Shown in pieces: positions 60,329 to 64,000 of a stretch of DNA of 64,000 bases. How positions within the stretch are numbered: the stretch's first letter is position 1; each line of letters starts with the position of its first letter. This DNA comes from Vibrio sp. STUT-A11. Lineage in GTDB: Bacteria; Pseudomonadota; Gammaproteobacteria; Enterobacterales; Vibrionaceae. The notes below the pieces were generated by a model. It saw nothing but the letters and a program-made list of their open reading frames with translations, searched no databases and had not been told where the DNA came from. The DNA lies in the NCBI RefSeq assembly GCF_026000435.1, contig NZ_AP026764.1, positions 806,001 to 870,000 on the forward strand. The letters run 5' to 3'. The translations under genes and the position numbers were made by a program.

Positions 60329-60985
60329 TTATGCCAGTTTCAAATCGAACTGATTACGGTATGCGACCATATCTTCAATGGTAAGAACCGGCATGTTGTG
60401 AAGACGGCCAAAGGCAACCAGCTCTGGTGTTTTCGCCATCGTGCCATCTGGGTTGGTCACTTCGCATAATACGCCCGCAGGCTGTAGTCCTGCCATTTGC
60501 ATCAGGTCAATTGTGCCTTCGGTATGTCCGCGGCGAGTCATCACGCCACCTGGACGGGCGCGCAAAGGAAAGACGTGGCCAGGACGGGCAAGATCGTCTG
60601 GTTTTGCGTGTGGATTTGCCGCTGTCTTGATAGTGGTAACACGGTCTGCCGCAGATACACCTGTCGTTACGCCAACTTTCGCTTCAATAGAAACGGTAAA
60701 TGCGGTTTGGTTTGCGCTGTTGTTGTTCACAACCATTGGTGGCAGTTCTAGCTTGTCTGCTTGAGCATCCGTCAGACACAGACACACAATACCACTGCAC
60801 TCGCGGATCATCAGTGCCATTTGTTCGTTAGTCAGGTGTTCTACTGAATAGATGATGTCGCCTTCATTTTCACGGTCTTCATCATCAAGCAGAAGCACAC
60901 CACGGCCTTCCTGCAGTGCGGTAAGTGCGTTTTCAACGCGAGTAAGTGGGTCGCCGAATTCGGCAAGTAGAGATGACTGATTCAT
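60329..60985 (-). CDS. ribB: RibB, 3,4-dihydroxy-2-butanone-4-phosphate synthase
   Basis: The 218-residue protein has the metal/active-site loop DDEDRENEGDIIYSVEH, GIVCLCLT, and the C-terminal RPGGVMTRRGHTEGTIDL. It makes the four-carbon unit of riboflavin from ribulose-5-phosphate. There is no fused GTP cyclohydrolase domain, so this is the stand-alone type. An FMN riboswitch precedes it. AGGAGTT lies upstream of the ATG at 60985. Confidence 0.95.
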   Translation of the reverse strand: MNQSSLLAEFGDPLTRVENALTALQEGRGVLLLDDEDRENEGDIIYSVEHLTNEQMALMIRECSGIVCLCLTDAQADKLELPPMVVNNNSANQTAFTVSIEAKVGVTTGVSAADRVTTIKTAANPHAKPDDLARPGHVFPLRARPGGVMTRRGHTEGTIDLMQMAGLQPAGVLCEVTNPDGTMAKTPELVAFGRLHNMPVLTIEDMVAYRNQFDLKLA

Positions 60986-61103
60986 GGTTAACTCCTAAAT
61001 ATGACCAGAATCAGGGCGCTATGAGAGCTCGCGGTATTATGCGATTACAAAGAAGTGCACCAGTTCTTCCCAACACATTGAGTAAGCGTACTGATGTATT
61101 CTT

Positions 61104-61236
61104 ATTCTCTTTCATCCGGACTATAACCGTCGGCTCTGGCATCTCACCAGATCTGCTGACCTCGACGAATCGAGCGCTCGCGGGCTCACTCAAAAAAGTA
61201 TACCGCCGGTGGGGAATTTCGCCCCGCCCTGAGAAC
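61104..61236 (-). ncRNA. FMN riboswitch (RFN element) upstream of ribB
   Basis: On the reverse strand the conserved RFN blocks occur in order: TCTCAGGGCGGGG, AAATTCCCCACCGGCGGTA, GAGCCCGCGAGCGC, CAGATCTGGTGAGATGCCAG, AGCCGACGGTTATAGTCCGG and ATGAAAGAGA. It ends about 118 bases before ribB. FMN binding should lower ribB expression; no clear terminator separates it from ribB, so translational control is plausible. Confidence 0.95.
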
Positions 61237-61344
61237 AATTAAAATTATGCCAAGTCACTTGTTTTTACTGAGACTGACAACGGGATATTACTGATTAACC
61301 AATATTTTGGGAAGCAGATTACGCTTTTATTACATAAAAATGTG

Positions 61345-61962
61345 CTACCGACGAAAAAAGTCGGTGCGAATAAAGTGATCTATTTGCTCAGGGACGAAGG
61401 TATTGTAGATCAGGCTGGTGTGCGTCTGTTTGGCCTCAATATGATCCTGCATCCCTTCTAAGCGAGTTTCTTCCACGGTCACGGTGCCATCAGACATGGT
61501 GTTATCATCGCGAATAAGCAAAGGACGAGCCCCAACAGGGAGTGTACCTGCGATACTTCCAAGTTTCTGAGGGAAGTTCCAAACGTCGTCGTGTTTGTTT
61601 AAACCGTGATGAGGAGAGTTGCCCAAAATCGCGCCTAAGCCAAGGTCTTGGATGCGGGAAACGATAGACGCTCCTTTTAGAGGTGAGCCAATGGCGATAA
61701 CGTGAGAAACCAGACTAGTGGTTGGTTTTCTACTTGCCAAATAACGTTTAATCATCAAGCCCCCCAAGCTATGCCCAACTAGCACATTGGTGGTCAGTGG
61801 ATTGAGTGAATGGTCTATAGAATCAAACAGTGCATCTTCATTAATCGATACCGTGTTGTAACTGAGCACTTGTGTCTCGTAACCCAATTTACGTAGCTTT
61901 TGGCTTAGAGGCTGCATCACCAGCCCATGCATATAAAGACCATGTAGAATGATGATTTTCAT
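61345..61962 (-). CDS. Alpha/beta hydrolase (lipase-like)
   Basis: The 205-residue protein has the nucleophile elbow GHSLGG with S65, and a start MKIIILHGLYMHGLVMQPLS typical of small PGAP1/lipase-like hydrolases. The acid and His residues would lie in SDGTVTVEET and AKQTHTSLIYN. No signal peptide, so cytoplasmic. Substrate unknown. Confidence 0.82.
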   Translation of the reverse strand: MKIIILHGLYMHGLVMQPLSQKLRKLGYETQVLSYNTVSINEDALFDSIDHSLNPLTTNVLVGHSLGGLMIKRYLASRKPTTSLVSHVIAIGSPLKGASIVSRIQDLGLGAILGNSPHHGLNKHDDVWNFPQKLGSIAGTLPVGARPLLIRDDNTMSDGTVTVEETRLEGMQDHIEAKQTHTSLIYNTFVPEQIDHFIRTDFFRR

Positions 61963-62079
61963 GTTAACTCCAATGACGTCTCTAGGTATCTTACTCTAAA
62001 TTAGCAGTAACGACTATATACAAACCAGAGAGCTTCAATTGACGTTTAGCTCCTTAATCAGGGCAAAACTGTCTGACAT

Positions 62080-62718
62080 TTACTCCGCAACCTCTTCGCG
62101 CAATTGACCTAGATAGCTTTGCATAAATGCTTTGCGTCTTTGTGCCTCCTGTTTAGCAGAGTTGGTGTTCATGGTATCGACGATTCTAAATAGCTTGGTT
62201 TGAAAATGATCAAGGGTAAATTGTTTGTCATCCAAGGTTCGTTCTTCAGCAAACATGTCTTGATTATCATACAGTTTGGCATCGAACTGAGTACTCACTT
62301 GAATACAGCGTGTTACGCCAATTGCACCGAGCGCATCCAGACGATCCGCATCCTGCACGATCTTGGCTTCTAATGTGTTGGGACGGATGTTAGCGCTGAA
62401 ACTGTGTGCTTCTATCGCGTGGGCGATATCGTCGTGGAAATGGCGCGGGTAGTCGATACTTTCCAAAAATGCGATGGCCTTTTTAGCCGCAATCGCGGAG
62501 CTTTGCTTACGGTTAGGGTGATCTTTTGGGTAAGTAAAGCAGTCATGCAAATAGGCAGCGGGCAATACGACTTCCAATTGAGCTCCCTCTTGCTCAGCGA
62601 GCTTTTTAGCCGTTTTGGCGACACGCTTTACGTGGCTGAGATCGTGAGCGGCATCGATTTGCATCTCTTGCTGCATGAATTCTAGAAATAAGGGTTCTAC
62701 TTGGCTTAATGACGTCAT
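62080..62718 (-). CDS. HD-domain phosphohydrolase (YedJ-like)
   Basis: I use the ATG at 62718 (MTSLSQVEPLFLEFMQQEMQ, 212 residues). The HD motif is YLHDCFTYPKDHPNRKQSS, with a first His in AAHDLSHVKRV and a later D in IVQDADRLDALGAIGV. This arrangement belongs to the YedJ/nucleotide-hydrolysing HD group. Substrate unknown. It is transcribed in the same direction as qrr and mgtE to its right but likely separate. Confidence 0.83.
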   Translation of the reverse strand: MTSLSQVEPLFLEFMQQEMQIDAAHDLSHVKRVAKTAKKLAEQEGAQLEVVLPAAYLHDCFTYPKDHPNRKQSSAIAAKKAIAFLESIDYPRHFHDDIAHAIEAHSFSANIRPNTLEAKIVQDADRLDALGAIGVTRCIQVSTQFDAKLYDNQDMFAEERTLDDKQFTLDHFQTKLFRIVDTMNTNSAKQEAQRRKAFMQSYLGQLREEVAE

Positions 62719-62891
62719 GGGTAATACTTCATACTTGGGGGTGAGGAAAGTATGCCCAACCCAATAACGAATTTCCAAACGCGATGAATTTAATGAGACT
62801 TATGACCAAATAACGAAAATGTCACTTTGTCCGTTTTGTCGCTGTATAAAACGGTGAAACCAGAGGGCAATTGGATTTAGCGAAGACAGAT

Positions 62892-62998
62892 AAAAAAAGA
62901 GCCAACCGCAAACAGTGCGATTGGCTTATATATATGAACAAAGTTGAGTTCACTAACAACGTCAGTTGGCTAGGTGACCCTCGGCTTAAGAAGGGTCA
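62892..62998 (-). ncRNA. qrr: Qrr quorum-regulatory small RNA
   Basis: The predicted transcript of 107 nt starts at 62998 with a first stem-loop (TGACCCTTCTT / GAGGGTCA). It contains the highly conserved Qrr pairing region CCTAGCCAACTGACGTTGTT then AGTGAA, and ends in a terminator hairpin (AGCCAATCGCAC / GCGGTTGGCT) plus seven T residues. A sigma-54 promoter ends 12 bases upstream. Qrr RNAs work with Hfq to repress luxR/hapR-type and aphA/luxO mRNAs. Which of qrr1-5 it is cannot be settled here; it is not next to luxO, so not the qrr1 arrangement. Confidence 0.93.
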
Positions 62999-63008
62999 CT
63001 TTAAACAA

Positions 63009-63024
63009 TGCATCTAGCGTGCCA
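63009..63024 (-). promoter_or_regulatory. Sigma-54 promoter of qrr
   Basis: On the reverse strand TGGCACGCTAGATGCA matches TGGCAC-N5-TTGCA with one change at the first T of the -12 element. Spacing places +1 at 62998, exactly the start of the Qrr stem-loop. Confidence 0.9.
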
Positions 63025-63086
63025 ACTTTTAAATCCACGAAAAAGCGTGGTTTCTGTGAGTGACGTTGCCTAAACTCCGATAATAT

Positions 63087-63112
63087 TCGCAATTTGCAAT
63101 TGCGATATGCAA
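63087..63112. promoter_or_regulatory. Two abutting LuxO-like binding sites
   Basis: TCGCAATTTGCAA (63087-63099) and TTGCGATATGCAA (63100-63112) each match the LuxO site TTGCAWWWTGCAA with one mismatch. They lie about 65-100 bases upstream of the sigma-54 promoter, the usual place for enhancer sites. Confidence 0.8.
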
Positions 63113-63160
63113 TTTTTCTTTATTATGCTAATGATTGATTAATAAATTAGTACTAATTTC

Positions 63161-64000
63161 CTACAACAATACCAGGCTAGCGGTTCCTAAGAAGGCGAAA
63201 AAACCAACAACGTCTGTCACCGTAGTCAAAATAACGGAACCCGCCAGAGCAGGGTCTAATTCTAACTTGTCCAAGATTATTGGAATCAACACACCAAACA
63301 GAGCGGCGGTGATGATATTGACGACGATTGCCAGAGCAATAGTTCCGCCAAGAATCGCGGATTGGAACCATAATCCTGCTAAACCACCTATGATCACTGC
63401 CCACGCGATACCGTTTAGGGAGCCAATACCCAACTCGTTTTTTAGTAACTTGAAGCGGTTTCCGGGTGTGATCTGATTCAGTGCCATCGCCCGTACCATC
63501 AGCGTGAGTGTCTGGCTTCCCGCAATACCACCCATTGAGGCGACTATCGGCATTAATACCGCCAAAGCAACCACTTGGGCGATCACATCTTCAAATAGCC
63601 CAATCGTGACGGAGGCTAATATCGCAGTCATTAGGTTAATCCCTAACCATACGCCACGTTTCTGGGAGCTTTTAATGACCGGAGCAAATAAGTCATCGCC
63701 TTCATCCATACCGGTACCCGCCATCAATCGAGCTTCGTAGATCTCACGCTGAGTACTCAAAGCAAATTGCCAGTCAACTTCGCCAATCAATGTTTGGTCG
63801 GCATCGGTTACTGGTAAAGCGGAAAGGGTACTATGCTCCAGCGCTTCGACCGCTTCAGGTAGCGACATTTTACTGTCGAGGACCGTCACTGCTTCTATCG
63901 AAAGGCTTTTCAAGCGTACATCGGAGTCACTACGCAAAATTTCGAAATAGTTAACCGTGCCGCGAAACTGTTTATTACGGTTAATCAAATAGACCTGTTG
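63161..64000 (-). CDS. mgtE: MgtE magnesium transporter (5' truncated)
   Basis: The frame is open to the right edge (…VYLINRNKQF), so about 280 C-terminal residues are present. They hold part of the CBS domains (ALEHSTLSALPVTDADQTLIGEVDW) and a five-helix MgtE membrane domain with the pore signatures LMPIVASMGGIAGSQTLTLMVRAM and TDVVGFFAFLG. MgtE is a magnesium-gated Mg2+ channel. qrr lies 160 bases downstream in the same direction with its own promoter between them. Confidence 0.92.
   Translation of the reverse strand, partial: QQVYLINRNKQFRGTVNYFEILRSDSDVRLKSLSIEAVTVLDSKMSLPEAVEALEHSTLSALPVTDADQTLIGEVDWQFALSTQREIYEARLMAGTGMDEGDDLFAPVIKSSQKRGVWLGINLMTAILASVTIGLFEDVIAQVVALAVLMPIVASMGGIAGSQTLTLMVRAMALNQITPGNRFKLLKNELGIGSLNGIAWAVIIGGLAGLWFQSAILGGTIALAIVVNIITAALFGVLIPIILDKLELDPALAGSVILTTVTDVVGFFAFLGTASLVLL

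Noticed and set aside
63036..63052. CCACG / CGTGG hairpin as mgtE terminator
   Set aside because: The 5-bp stem is weak, and the adjacent T-rich stretch is interrupted; it lies between LuxO sites and the qrr promoter, so its role is unclear.
1..64000. tRNA, rRNA, integron attC sites, prophage, insertion sequences, toxin-antitoxin or anti-phage islands
   Set aside because: I looked for their hallmark genes or structures and found none that could be supported.

Overview
The window reads as part of a Vibrio genome. Four features point there: a Qrr quorum-sensing small RNA with a sigma-54 promoter and two LuxO-like sites, a CabABC-type biofilm-matrix operon beside two VpsT/CsgD-like regulators, a fhuACDB iron-siderophore block with a divergent ABC exporter, and dispersed short repeats of the kind common in vibrios. 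The content (pstB, Bat cluster, cab/mfp locus, fhu) resembles what I know of the second chromosome of Harveyi-clade vibrios, but the species cannot be fixed from this alone. I see no tRNA, rRNA, integrase, transposase, CRISPR array or replication origin.

Layout. 1-7.8 kb: 3' end of pstB, a 267-bp inverted-repeat element, then a reverse-strand MoxR/DUF58/DUF4381/BatA/BatBC/BatD cluster whose BatBC protein carries 107 consecutive glutamines. 8-14.9 kb: a small acidic protein, two LuxR-type regulators, cabA-cabB-cabC (RTX matrix protein plus its type I secretion pump), and a MscS-like channel. 15-23.5 kb: fhuA-fhuC-fhuD-fhuB on the reverse strand, a Fur-box-like site, a divergent ABC exporter and a DUF2058 protein. 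23.6-29.8 kb: a complete ectoine-degradation operon, doeA-doeB-doeX-doeC-doeD. 30.2-37.7 kb: an aryl-beta-glucoside/cellobiose module (LacI repressor, HAD phosphatase, PTS EIIBCA, two GH1 phospho-beta-glucosidases) tied together by three AACCGGTT-centred operators. 37.8-41.3 kb: an AraC regulator divergent from an SDR-cupin-alcohol dehydrogenase operon of unknown substrate.

41.4-49.9 kb: RhlE-type RNA helicase, a stand-alone lipoate-ligase-like protein, an exported protein of unknown family, a DUF465 protein, a double-cupin protein, a FabG-like SDR, a YghU-type glutathione transferase and a peroxiredoxin. 50-54.6 kb: adenine deaminase preceded by an adenine-class purine riboswitch, small proteins, a cold-shock protein, pirin and YccF. 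54.8-64 kb: an oxidoreductase, a dgkA-eptA operon (lipid A phosphoethanolamine addition and recycling of its diacylglycerol by-product), an orphan CBM48 protein, dsbA, ribB under an FMN riboswitch, a lipase-like hydrolase, an HD hydrolase, the qrr gene, and the 5'-truncated mgtE.

The main themes are envelope stress and biofilm (Bat, cab, eptA), iron and nutrient scavenging (fhu, doe, bgl, pst), and an unusual density of RNA regulation: two riboswitches, one Qrr sRNA, one candidate sRNA and several intra-operon hairpins. Most start sites were re-chosen from ribosome-binding sites and family N-termini; doubtful ones are flagged in the entries.
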